A stretch of 64,000 bases of DNA, from positions 22,428-86,427 of the forward strand of contig NZ_JBGSQX010000107.1 in the NCBI RefSeq assembly GCF_041737845.1, given 5' to 3'. This stretch comes from Desulfococcus sp041737845 (GTDB lineage: Bacteria > Desulfobacterota > Desulfobacteria > Desulfobacterales > Desulfococcaceae). Made by a program: the position numbers and the translations under genes. A model generated the notes under the pieces. The model was given only the letters and a program-made list of their open reading frames with translations, was not told where the DNA came from and ran no database searches. This document shows, in pieces, positions 16,627 through 24,654 of the stretch. Positions within the stretch are counted from its first letter, which is position 1; each line of letters starts with the position of its first letter.

Positions 16627-17520
16627 CTAAAGAGAGGCCTCTCCCACCTGGCGATACCGGTGAGCGATCTGATCGGCAACCAGGTTGAACAGGAGCGTGA
16701 AGACAAACAGAACGATACCGATGGCAAACAGGGCATGGTAATGGTCGCTTCGAAACGGGGCCTCCGCCATTTCCGCCGCGATGCTGGCGGGCAGGGGACG
16801 CACCGGGCTGAAGATCGATTCGGGGATCATCCCCGCGCCGCCGGCCACCATGAGCACCACCATGGTTTCGCCGATGGCCCGGGACATCCCCAGAATGACC
16901 GCGGTGCTGATGCCGGATATGGACGCCGGCAGGATGACGCGCAGGATGGTCTCCCAGTGCGTTGCGCCCAGGGCGAGGGAGCCTTCCTTGAGAACGGAGG
17001 GAACGCTGTAGATGGCGTCCTCGGACAGGCTGCAGATGGTGGGGATCGACATGAACGCCAGCATCATCGCGGAGTTGAACAGGTTCAGGCCGGTGGGGAT
17101 CCCAAAGACATTCTGAAGAAAAGGCGCCACGACCACCATGCCGAAAAATCCGATGACCACGGAAGGCAGGGCCGCCAGAAGCTCGACCATGGGCTTGACG
17201 ATTTCAGCCACCCGCCTGGAGGCCAGCTCGGCCAGATAGACGGCGGTCATGACCCCCAGGGGAATGGCGATCACCGACGAAAGCGCCGTTACGGAAAGGG
17301 ATGCGATGATCAGCGGGAAGATGCCGAAGTCGGCCGGATCGGACGTGGGATACCAGTAATGCCCGAAGAGGAAATCCCTTACGGACACGATCTTGAAAAT
17401 GGGCAGCCCTTCCATGAAGAGAAAGACCATGATGAACAACAGGATGGCGATGGAGGCGCCTGCGACGCAGAAGAAAAACCGGTGCATGACCTTTTCAGCC
17501 GATTGTCGCTTGGTTTTCAT
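16627..17520 (-). CDS. pstC: Phosphate ABC transporter permease PstC
   Basis: The protein has 297 residues, starting at MKTKRQSAEKV (17520) with AAGGATTTT upstream; a further 25 in-frame residues would run through the intergenic hairpin and are not family-like. It has about six membrane helices, the coupling loop AIYSVPSVLKEGSLALGATHW and the conserved GMSRAIGETMVVLMVAG. The extracytoplasmic loop FGHYWYPTSDPADFGIFPL is typical of PstC. Confidence 0.97.
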   Translation of the reverse strand: MKTKRQSAEKVMHRFFFCVAGASIAILLFIMVFLFMEGLPIFKIVSVRDFLFGHYWYPTSDPADFGIFPLIIASLSVTALSSVIAIPLGVMTAVYLAELASRRVAEIVKPMVELLAALPSVVIGFFGMVVVAPFLQNVFGIPTGLNLFNSAMMLAFMSIPTICSLSEDAIYSVPSVLKEGSLALGATHWETILRVILPASISGISTAVILGMSRAIGETMVVLMVAGGAGMIPESIFSPVRPLPASIAAEMAEAPFRSDHYHALFAIGIVLFVFTLLFNLVADQIAHRYRQVGEASL

Positions 17521-17546
17521 AAGAAAATCCTTTGGCAAAACGCGCA

Positions 17547-17572
17547 AAGGGGCAGCGCGGAAGCTGCCCCTT
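17547..17572 (-). terminator. Intergenic hairpin between pstS and pstC
   Basis: AAGGGGCAGC and GCTGCCCCTT form a perfect 10-bp stem with a 6-base loop. The downstream strand has only a short T stretch (GTTTTG), so it is more likely an mRNA-stabilising or partial-attenuation hairpin than a full terminator. That would let the binding protein be made in excess over the permease, as is common for transporter operons. Confidence 0.65.
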
Positions 17573-17613
17573 CCGGACCTTATCATGGGGGACAAGGCTT
17601 CTGGGATGGGATC

Positions 17614-18435
17614 TTAATACAGGGGGACGTAGCCGCTCTTTTCAACAAACTTCTGACCTTTTTCAGGGTGCATGACATAGTTGAGGAACTTGGCGGTTTC
17701 CCCCGTGGGCCAGCCGCGGGTGAACATGAACAGCGCGCGGGAAATGGGGAATTTTCCGTTCAGCGTCGTTTCTTTGGTGCCCTCGATGCCGTTCACCGTC
17801 AAGGGCTTGACCTGGTCGTTCAGGTAGCCGATCCCGATGTATCCGAGGGCGTTGGGGTTCTTGGCGACGCCCGTCGCCACCGCGCCGTTGGAGGCCTGGA
17901 GCAGGGCGCCGGGATAGATCCGCTCCTTGTTCATGACCTTCTCCTCCCACACCTCATAGGTTCCGGAGGAGGTGTCCCTGGAGATGACCACGACCTCCTT
18001 GTCGGGGCCGCCAATCTCTTTCCAATTGCGGATCTTGCCCTGGTAGAGGTCCTTCAGTTGGGCCAGGGTCAGGTCGGCGACCGAATTGCTCGGGTGCACG
18101 ACCGGGATGATGCAGTCATAGGCGATGCCGAATGGCACGGGGTAGGCGCCCTTTTCAAGGGCGGAGGCCACCTCCTTGTCCTTGATGAACCGGGAGGAGT
18201 TGCCGACATCGGTGGTGCCGTCGATGATCGCCTTGATGCCGTCACCCGAACCGCCGCCGGAGAGGGTGATCTTGGTGTCCGGATTCTCCTTCATGTAGGC
18301 TTCGGCAACTTCCTGAGCGATGGGAAGCACCGTTGTCGAGCCCTTCATGACGATGTTTCCCGCCGTTGCTGCGGATACGGTAAACACCATCGCAATTCCC
18401 AACACCGTGGCCAGCAGACCGCTTTGCTTCTTCAT
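17614..18435 (-). CDS. pstS: Phosphate-binding periplasmic protein PstS
   Basis: The protein has 273 residues, starting at MKKQSGLLATV (18435), preceded by GGAGGAACAATC. A signal peptide of about 25 residues ends at SAATAG. Phosphate-contact motifs are GSTTVLPIAQ, the SGGGSGDGIKAI loop and SRDTSSGTYEVW. It is the first gene of the pst operon. A longer in-frame ORF to 18543 exists, but its extra residues lie upstream of the signal peptide and of the ribosome site. Confidence 0.97.
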   Translation of the reverse strand: MKKQSGLLATVLGIAMVFTVSAATAGNIVMKGSTTVLPIAQEVAEAYMKENPDTKITLSGGGSGDGIKAIIDGTTDVGNSSRFIKDKEVASALEKGAYPVPFGIAYDCIIPVVHPSNSVADLTLAQLKDLYQGKIRNWKEIGGPDKEVVVISRDTSSGTYEVWEEKVMNKERIYPGALLQASNGAVATGVAKNPNALGYIGIGYLNDQVKPLTVNGIEGTKETTLNGKFPISRALFMFTRGWPTGETAKFLNYVMHPEKGQKFVEKSGYVPLY

Positions 18436-18566
18436 TTTTGATTGTTCCTCCAACCGTTGCTTTTCTTGGGTGAGCCACCCGTTTGATGTTGAACAAGGAT
18501 CGTTTTCTGAGGTTGCAGAATGAACGTATTCACGTCCATCCAAACGTACCTATGGTAAAGCCCTTT

Positions 18567-18594
18567 TGTTAGATTCGTGTTAGGAACGTGTTAA
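18567..18594 (-). promoter_or_regulatory. Pho box: three 11-bp direct repeats ahead of pstS
   Basis: On the minus strand TTAACACGTTC, CTAACACGAAT and CTAACA follow each other with an exact 11-bp period (plus-strand half sites at 18567, 18578 and 18589). The block ends about 130 bp before the pstS ATG. Tandem 11-bp repeats before pstS are the expected form and place of a PhoB operator; the half site differs from the E. coli consensus. Confidence 0.8.
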
Positions 18595-18622
18595 AAGTTG
18601 GCAAAAACGTCGGCGGAAACCG

Positions 18623-19462
18623 CTAACGCTCGAAAAAGGACCGGATCTGCAGCAGGGTCTCGTCGCGCGTGCGGGGACAGGAGAGAAAATGGTCCCCGGG
18701 CAGGGGCTGGAAGGCCACATCGGGGAAAATCCGCCGGACCGTCTCCTCGTAGGATGCCGGATATCCTGCGCCGTAAAGCCTCAGGATGTTGTCCTCCCGG
18801 CCGTACAGGCAAAGCGCCCGGGTTCGGTGCTGACGGACCGCCGCAAGCGGCTCTAAGAACAGGACGTCCATGAAGGTCCTGAACAGGCGGATGCGGCGTC
18901 GGTGCAGACTTCCGAAGGCATGCCGGTTCTTCTGAACGTTGGGGAACATGAAGTCGAGGTAACGCTGGAGAAGCCCCCGGAACGGCGGGAGGCCCCCTCG
19001 CCGGCCGTGGATCTCACGGCAGTATCTCAAAAAAGAGGTCAGGGCGGCCCTGGCGCTCAGGTCGAAAACGGCGTTGATGAGCACCAGCTTTTTCAGCGGG
19101 GATTCGAGTCGGCTGTTTCCGAAAATGAGCGGTATGGCCCCGTAACAGCATGCGATCCCCGCCATGGGCAGACCGTCGCTTCGGTTCTCCCGGTCCACCT
19201 GCCTGAGCAGCGCCTTCGTGCTCCTCACTGCCGCGGCGTGGGAAAAACGGTCCGTCGAGCGGCCATGCCCCGGATAGCTGAACGAGAGGAAATCATACCC
19301 CATGCGGATCAGCCGGCGGAAATAGCGGACCTGCTGGGCCGCGTCCCCACCGATCAGCGGCGGCACAAAGATCAGCCCCCGGGGGGATTTGACGCGGACC
19401 CGGACCGTTTCCAGCCGCCGGCCGCCCACCGGCGTGAGCCGGTGTTCCATGACCCAGTTCAT
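18623..19462 (-). CDS. Alpha/beta hydrolase
   Basis: The protein has 279 residues. SFSYPGHGRS (about residue 65) is an HGxP-like oxyanion region; the expected nucleophile elbow is replaced by GIACCYGAIPLIF, where Cys takes the place of Ser in a G-x-C-x-G-like context. ALCLYGREDNI and a C-terminal PGDHF supply the likely Asp and His. If the Cys is the nucleophile, a dienelactone-hydrolase-like activity is possible; a non-catalytic role is also possible. The start MNWVMEHRL lies 12 bp after the Smr gene, so the two are probably co-transcribed. Confidence 0.75.
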   Translation of the reverse strand: MNWVMEHRLTPVGGRRLETVRVRVKSPRGLIFVPPLIGGDAAQQVRYFRRLIRMGYDFLSFSYPGHGRSTDRFSHAAAVRSTKALLRQVDRENRSDGLPMAGIACCYGAIPLIFGNSRLESPLKKLVLINAVFDLSARAALTSFLRYCREIHGRRGGLPPFRGLLQRYLDFMFPNVQKNRHAFGSLHRRRIRLFRTFMDVLFLEPLAAVRQHRTRALCLYGREDNILRLYGAGYPASYEETVRRIFPDVAFQPLPGDHFLSCPRTRDETLLQIRSFFER

Positions 19463-19473
19463 CGAGCCCCCCG

Positions 19474-20433
19474 TCACATGGGACTCAGGTAGGCGACAAT
19501 GGCGCCGCTTTTCCGCTTGGCGCCCCGTTCCCATCGGTGGGTCAGCACCTTCCCCTCCTGCCTCAGGCGGACCAACTCCGCCTCAACCACATCCGGTAAA
19601 ATGGCCTTTCCCTCGGAGTGGAGCCCTTTTCCAACGATGATAAGAAGCGTCCGCTTTCCCCGATACCGCGATCTCTCCACAAACGCCCGGGTGCCGTCAA
19701 TCGCCTCCTGGGACGTTTTGCCGTGGAGGTCGAGTTCCTCCTGGGGAGGCGGATATCCTCGGATCGCCTGCTCCGGGGTCAGGCAAATCCGGGCGGCCGA
19801 ATCGCCGTTTTTTTCACGGAGAAGGAATTCCGTGGTTTTATCGGCGAGGGAAGACTCCAGCAGGTCCCTGAAGTCGTCGCTTCGAAGCTCCGGCCGGGCG
19901 CCATCCATCTTCCCGCCCTCCCCGCCCTTCCCCCCGCCCGCGCGAGCTTCCGGGGCCTTTGGCGGCGCCTCCTTGAAATGGATCGAGAAGTCCGTGTTCT
20001 CTCCGAACAGGGGGATGCCGTGCCTGTTCCGCATCCGCCGGCCCTTTCGGAGGGAGGGCGCCGCTTTCGGCGGGACGCGGGGCGGGTCTCCCGCCTCGTC
20101 CGGCTTTACTTCCCGCCGGATGTCAAACAGCGCGGGGATATCGGCGTCCCGCTTGAAAACGGGGATGCCGTGGCGATTGCGGGAGGACGGCAGGCTGCGC
20201 CCTTTTGGCCTGTTTTCGGGGGGCTTCCCGGGCTGCCGTCCGGGGGCAGGCCCCGGCTCCGGCGCGCCGCCGAGTGGCGGCACATCCGGTTCGCACAGTG
20301 CGTCGGCTTCTTCTGCCGGGGGTACCGGCCGGACTTCGACCTTTTCCGGACGGACGGGCGCCTCTTCATGGGGCGCGCTCCGGGGATCCTCCGGACGCCG
20401 CCGTCGAAACAATCTTTTCAGTATCGAAAACAT
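19474..20433 (-). CDS. Smr domain protein with duplicated N-terminal motif
   Basis: The protein has 319 residues. The C-terminal 85 residues are an Smr domain: LDLHGKTSQEAI (LDxH motif), IIVGKGLHSEG (GxGxH motif) and a final RKSGAIVAYL strand. Smr domains are nucleases or nicking enzymes linked to MutS2-type and ribosome-rescue functions. The N-terminal 200 residues are Pro/Arg-rich and disordered but hold a repeated motif, RNRHGIP(V/L)F followed six residues later by an Asp/Phe pair, at about residues 84 and 134. The role of that repeat is unknown. Confidence 0.85.
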   Translation of the reverse strand: MFSILKRLFRRRRPEDPRSAPHEEAPVRPEKVEVRPVPPAEEADALCEPDVPPLGGAPEPGPAPGRQPGKPPENRPKGRSLPSSRNRHGIPVFKRDADIPALFDIRREVKPDEAGDPPRVPPKAAPSLRKGRRMRNRHGIPLFGENTDFSIHFKEAPPKAPEARAGGGKGGEGGKMDGARPELRSDDFRDLLESSLADKTTEFLLREKNGDSAARICLTPEQAIRGYPPPQEELDLHGKTSQEAIDGTRAFVERSRYRGKRTLLIIVGKGLHSEGKAILPDVVEAELVRLRQEGKVLTHRWERGAKRKSGAIVAYLSPM

Positions 20434-20537
20434 GTGCCTGATATTTCTGCAGGGTTAGGGGTCCGTCCAAGCAGGCAAAGGGTGCATGCCCCATGCCGTC
20501 GCTCTTCCCGGACGAGGGCTCCGCCGGGCGGACAGGC

Positions 20538-21173
20538 TCAAACGGTCTTCTCCGGATAATCGCACAGATCGAAGAGGGGGCAGTTGGGGCAGTCCGGCTT
20601 TCTGGCCCGGCAGATCTGCCGCCCGAAATAGATCATGCGCAATCCCAGATCGTTCCACTCCGCTTCCGGGACCGTCTCCATCAGCTCAAACTCGATCTTG
20701 ACCGGATCTTCCTGACGGGTCAGGCCGAGGCGGCGGGAAATCCGCTTCACATGGGTATCCACGACCACCGCGCGCTGTCCGAAGGCCGCGCTGCGCACCA
20801 CGTTGGCCGTCTTTCGCCCCACGCCGGGCAATGCCGTGAGCGCTTCGAGGCGGTCGGGGACGACGCCGCCGTGCCGCGTCGCAAGGTCGGCGGCGCAGGC
20901 CTTGATGTTCTTCGCCTTGTTGTGGAAAAACCCCGTGGAACGGATAAACCCTTCGATTTTGCGGACAGGCGCCTCGGCCAGGGCCGCCGGGGTCGGGAAG
21001 GCGGTGAACAGGGCCGGCGTCACGGCATTGACCTGCCGGTCGGTGCACTGGGCCGACAAAATGGTCGAAATCAGCAGCTCATATGGATTCCTGTGCAGAA
21101 GCTGCGTCTTGACATCGGGATATGCGCTCCTTAGGATTTCACATATCCGCAGGATTTGCTGTTTGTTTTTCAT
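20538..21173 (-). CDS. nth: Endonuclease III
   Basis: The 211-residue length matches the family. The helix-hairpin-helix is LPGVGRKTANVV (catalytic Lys within ILSAQCTDRQV / LPGVGRKTA context) and the catalytic Asp is in VVVDTHVKR. The C-terminal [4Fe-4S] ligands are C-x6-C-x2-C-x5-C in the last 25 residues. The enzyme removes oxidised pyrimidines and nicks abasic sites. The start at MKNKQQIL is chosen by family length, although its ribosome site is weak; 28 more residues are open upstream. It is divergent from the PP-loop gene. Confidence 0.95.
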   Translation of the reverse strand: MKNKQQILRICEILRSAYPDVKTQLLHRNPYELLISTILSAQCTDRQVNAVTPALFTAFPTPAALAEAPVRKIEGFIRSTGFFHNKAKNIKACAADLATRHGGVVPDRLEALTALPGVGRKTANVVRSAAFGQRAVVVDTHVKRISRRLGLTRQEDPVKIEFELMETVPEAEWNDLGLRMIYFGRQICRARKPDCPNCPLFDLCDYPEKTV

Positions 21174-21255
21174 TATATTTTCAAAATCTTGTTTAAGGTA
21201 TCGCCAAATCGCCTTGCGGGGGCGCGTCTGATCGACACGGGAAGGTTTCTGTATC

Positions 21256-22317
21256 ATGGTTTTTCATCAAAAAAAAGTCCGGGCACTGGGCCTCTCCTCG
21301 GGCGGCCTGGACAGCATCCTGTCCGCCCTGGTGTTGCGGGAACAGGGAATCGACGTGGCCTGGGTCAGCTTCGAAACCCCGTTCTTCTCATCCGACAAGG
21401 CACGGAAAGCCTCCGAGTCAACGGGCATCCCCCTGACGGTCAGAAACATCACCCCGATCTATGTGGAGATGCTCAGAGACCCCCGATGCGGTTACGGTCA
21501 ACATATGAATCCCTGCCTCGATTGTCATGCCCTGATGTTCCAATTGGCCGGAGAGATGTTGCAGGCGGCCGGTTTCGATTTTCTGTTCAGCGGGGAGGTC
21601 GTGGGTCAGCGCCCCATGTCCCAGACCCGCTCCTCCTTGCGATACGTCGAAAAAAAGTCGGGTTTCGAGGGATATATCCTGCGCCCCCTCAGCGCCCAGC
21701 GGCTCCCTGAAACCATTCCCGAAATAAACGGGTGGATCCGCCGGGAGGCCCTCCACGGCATTGCCGGCCGGTCCCGGAAACCCCAGATCGCCCTGGCCAA
21801 ACGGTTCAATGTCTCCGATTACCCCAATCCGGCGGGCGGATGTCTGCTGACGGAAAAGAACTACTGCGCGCGCCTCCAGGACCTCTTCGACCACGCGGAA
21901 ACCTGCACGGAGGCCGAACTTCACCTTCTCAAGCATGGGCGTCACCTCCGCATCAGCCCCCGCACCAAGATCGTCACCGGCCGGGACCAGAAGGACAATG
22001 AGGCCATCATTCGACGCTACGACCCGGACAAGGATACGCTGATCCGGACGGTTCACATCCCCGGGCCCGTCGTGCTGGTGTGCGGCCCCGCGTCGAGAGA
22101 CGAGGTTCTGGCTGCGGCATCCATATGTATCGGCTACAGCAGTGCCCCCCGGCACGCCGCCCAGGAGGTAAACGTCATCCGCCCCGAAGGCGCCGAAACA
22201 TTGCGCTGCGAGGGCCTTCCGCAGGATGAAATGCGCCCATGGATCATAACAGAGGCCGGGGGAGCCTTCTCCTCTCCCAAATCGTTTTTGCTTGACTTGA
22301 TAGGCCTGATTCCTTAA
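21256..22317 (+). CDS. MnmA-like PP-loop tRNA thiolation-type protein
   Basis: The protein has 353 residues. The N-terminal PP-loop is GLSSGGLDSILSAL (residues 12-25). MNPCLDCHALMF (about residue 83) and AGGCLLT (about residue 197) align with the two catalytic Cys regions of MnmA-type 2-thiouridylases. The C-terminal 130 residues do not look like the MnmA beta-barrel (they contain RTVHIPGPVVLVCGPA). A sulfur-transferring tRNA or small-molecule modification is the likely activity; the exact target is uncertain. The start at 21256 follows GGGAAGG. Confidence 0.8.
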   Translation: MVFHQKKVRALGLSSGGLDSILSALVLREQGIDVAWVSFETPFFSSDKARKASESTGIPLTVRNITPIYVEMLRDPRCGYGQHMNPCLDCHALMFQLAGEMLQAAGFDFLFSGEVVGQRPMSQTRSSLRYVEKKSGFEGYILRPLSAQRLPETIPEINGWIRREALHGIAGRSRKPQIALAKRFNVSDYPNPAGGCLLTEKNYCARLQDLFDHAETCTEAELHLLKHGRHLRISPRTKIVTGRDQKDNEAIIRRYDPDKDTLIRTVHIPGPVVLVCGPASRDEVLAAASICIGYSSAPRHAAQEVNVIRPEGAETLRCEGLPQDEMRPWIITEAGGAFSSPKSFLLDLIGLIP

Positions 22318-22322
22318 TTTAA

Positions 22323-22344
22323 TTAATGGTACTTAACCCATTAA
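22323..22344. repeat. Inverted repeat ahead of hflK
   Basis: TTAATGG-N8-CCATTAA is a perfect 7-bp inverted repeat between the PP-loop gene stop and the hflK start. It could be an operator for hflKC or a weak hairpin. No T-tract follows on either strand. Confidence 0.35.
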
Positions 22345-22401
22345 CCCTGTCATGAACGCATTTTCATTACAACCATTCAACCCCAAAAGGTAAACCATCA
22401 G

Positions 22402-23421
22402 ATGAGCTGGGACTGGGAAAAACTCAAAGAGCAGCAGCAGCGACGGGGCGACGGCGCTCCAAAAATGGATGACCTGCTGAAAAAACTCAACACGATCAAA
22501 ATTCCGGGCGGCCCGGTGATCATTGTCGTCGGGCTGGTTCTTTTCCTGGCATCGACCATGTTCTACACGGTCAAACCGAGCGAGGTCGGCGTGATTCAGC
22601 GCTTCGGCCGCTACGTCCGCACCACGCAGCCGGGGCTTCAGTTCAAGCTGCCCATGGGCATCGAAACAGTGCGGAAGGTCAACGTCCGGATGGTCAAGAC
22701 CGAAGAATTCGGGGGAGGCGCATCGGCGGCAGTGCCGCGATTCAGTGGCGACCCCAGCACCGCCAGCCACATGCTGACCGGCGATCTGAACGTTGCCGTC
22801 GTTCCGTGGATCGTCCAGTACCGAATCAAAGATCCCTACAACTATCTGTTCAAGGTGAGGGACGTGCAGCAGCTCCTTCGGGACCTGTCCGAATCCTCCA
22901 TGCGTCTCGTCGTCGGCGACCGGAGCATCGACGACATCATCAGCAAGCGGGATGAAATCGCCATTGCCTCCCAGGAGGCCCTCCAGCGGGAATTGGACCA
23001 GGCCGAGACGGGCATTCAGGTCGTCACCGTCGAGATGAAGAGAACCGACGTTCCCGAGCCTGTCCAGCCCTCCCTCAACGAAGTGAACCAGGCGACCCAG
23101 GAAAAGGAGCAGATGATCTACCAGGCCAAGGAGGATTACAACAAGGCCATTCCGGCGGCCAAGGGCGAAGCGGAAAGAACCATCCGGGCGGCCGAAGGAT
23201 ACTCGCTGGACCGAGTCAACCGGGCCAAGGGCGACGCGTCCCGGTTCACGGCGCTGTACGAAGAATATGCCAAGGCCAAGGATGTCACCCGCCGGCGGCT
23301 CTACCTGGAAACCATCAATGAACTCTACCCCAAACTCGAACACAAATACATCGTGGATGACGACCAGAAGAACGTTCTTCCCTTGCTGAATTTAGGAAAA
23401 CAGGACGGGGGTGTAAAATGA
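22402..23421 (+). CDS. hflK: FtsH protease modulator HflK
   Basis: The protein has 339 residues. A short cytoplasmic N-terminus (WDWEKLKEQQQRRGDGAPKMDD) is followed by one membrane helix (about residues 35-55). A periplasmic SPFH/band-7 domain follows (VKPSEVGVIQRFGRYV, VQYRIKDPYNYLF), then a coiled coil rich in Ala/Glu. HflK and HflC form a large membrane cage that regulates the FtsH protease. The gene overlaps hflC by 4 bp (ATGA). Confidence 0.96.
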   Translation: MSWDWEKLKEQQQRRGDGAPKMDDLLKKLNTIKIPGGPVIIVVGLVLFLASTMFYTVKPSEVGVIQRFGRYVRTTQPGLQFKLPMGIETVRKVNVRMVKTEEFGGGASAAVPRFSGDPSTASHMLTGDLNVAVVPWIVQYRIKDPYNYLFKVRDVQQLLRDLSESSMRLVVGDRSIDDIISKRDEIAIASQEALQRELDQAETGIQVVTVEMKRTDVPEPVQPSLNEVNQATQEKEQMIYQAKEDYNKAIPAAKGEAERTIRAAEGYSLDRVNRAKGDASRFTALYEEYAKAKDVTRRRLYLETINELYPKLEHKYIVDDDQKNVLPLLNLGKQDGGVK

Positions 23422-24380
23422 ACTCCAGAAATCTGATTATCGCGGCAGTGGCGGTGGTCGCCATGATTGCGTTCACTTCCGCCTATGTGGTCGATGAGAG
23501 CGAACAGGTCGTGATTACCCGGTTCGGCAAGATCATCGGCGAAGCCAAGACCACCCCCGGCCTGAAGTTCAAGATGCCGTTTGTCGATCAGGCCAATTCC
23601 TTCCCGAAGCTCCTGATGCAGTGGGACGGCGATCCGGGACAGATCCCCACCAAGGAAAAAACCTACATCTGGGTGGATTCCTTTGCGAGATGGAAGATCG
23701 TCGATCCCATCAAATTTCTCCAGTCCGTCACCGACGTTTTCAACGCCAACGGCCGGCTTAACGACATCATCGACCCGGCCGTCCGAAACGCCATCACCTC
23801 CTACAGGCTGATCGAGGCGGTGCGGACGAGCAACCGCCCGCTGTCATCTCTGGATTCGGGCTGGCAGGAACAGGGGGCGGAGGCGAGCAAACAGCGACAG
23901 CAGACCGAGATCACCATCGGCCGCAAAAAGCTGATCGAGGGCATCCTGAAGCAGGCACAGCCCAAGGTCGATCAATTCGGCATCGAGCTGGTTGACGTCC
24001 AGATCAAGCGGATCGACTATGTGGATACGGTAAGAAATTCGGTATACAACCGCATGATCGCCGAGCGAAAACAGATTGCCGAGAAGATTCGCTCGGAGGG
24101 AACGGGAGAGGCGCAGAAGATTCGGGGTCAAAAGGAGCGGGAACTGAAGCGGATCACCTCCGAAGCCTACAAGACCGCGGAAGAAATCAAAGGAGGGGCG
24201 GATGCCGAGGCCACCAAGCTCTATGCGGATGCATTCGGCATCGATCCCGATTTTTATTCTTTCGTTCAGACACTGGAGGTTTACGGCACTGCTCTGGAAC
24301 AGAACAGCTCCATCATCATGTCGACGGACTCCGACTTCCTGAAATACCTGAAGCGATACCTCGACCCGGCTCACCCCTGA
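23418..24380 (+). CDS. hflC: FtsH protease modulator HflC
   Basis: The protein has 320 residues. An N-terminal membrane anchor (LIIAAVAVVAMIAFTSAYVV) is followed by a band-7 domain (VVITRFGKIIGE, YIWVDSFARWKIVDPIKFL) and a long coiled coil carrying the ERKQIAEKIRSEGTGEAQKI segment of the family. It is translationally coupled to hflK and ends just before a strong bidirectional terminator. Confidence 0.96.
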   Translation: MNSRNLIIAAVAVVAMIAFTSAYVVDESEQVVITRFGKIIGEAKTTPGLKFKMPFVDQANSFPKLLMQWDGDPGQIPTKEKTYIWVDSFARWKIVDPIKFLQSVTDVFNANGRLNDIIDPAVRNAITSYRLIEAVRTSNRPLSSLDSGWQEQGAEASKQRQQTEITIGRKKLIEGILKQAQPKVDQFGIELVDVQIKRIDYVDTVRNSVYNRMIAERKQIAEKIRSEGTGEAQKIRGQKERELKRITSEAYKTAEEIKGGADAEATKLYADAFGIDPDFYSFVQTLEVYGTALEQNSSIIMSTDSDFLKYLKRYLDPAHP

Positions 24381-24382
24381 AA

Positions 24383-24424
24383 AATGGAAAAAGCACCTGG
24401 CGTACGTCGGGTGCTTTTTCCATT
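24383..24424. terminator. Bidirectional terminator between hflC and the COX24-type gene
   Basis: A perfect 15-bp stem (24383-24397 with 24410-24424) has a 12-base loop, and the arms carry A5 and T5 tracts. It lies between two convergent genes and can serve both. Confidence 0.85.
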
Positions 24425-24448
24425 CTTACCGCCAGGCGAAGGCTGGGT

Positions 24449-24547
24449 TTATTTGCCTTTTCTCCGCTGATGTCGCGTACGAGCCAACAGTTTTCTATGT
24501 TTATGTTTTCGCATTTTCTTTCTACGCTTTTTAATGACACTGCCCAA
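24449..24547 (-). CDS. AURKAIP1/COX24-type small ribosomal protein
   Basis: This 32-residue, very basic protein starts at TTG (24545-24547), eight bases after a GGGGGTGATC ribosome site. Its sequence GSVIKKRRKKMRKHKHRKLL and ARTRHQRRKGK is the COX24/AURKAIP1 motif known from the mitochondrial ribosomal protein mS38 and from short bacterial proteins of the small subunit. It is too short for routine ORF calling. The stop is just before the shared terminator. Confidence 0.85.
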   Translation of the reverse strand: MGSVIKKRRKKMRKHKHRKLLARTRHQRRKGK

Positions 24548-24654
24548 CAGATCACCCCCTGTTCCATCAGTATTTTTTTACGCTAAACGATTTTTGTTAT
24601 CATTTATTCATACCGGATGTCCACAACTTTATCAGCTAATTTGGAAGCCAGTCA

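Noticed and set aside
16510..18441. 643-codon open frame antisense to pstC-pstS
   Set aside because: It spans two certain genes and an intergenic hairpin; its composition (His/Gly/Asp) is typical of a shadow frame.
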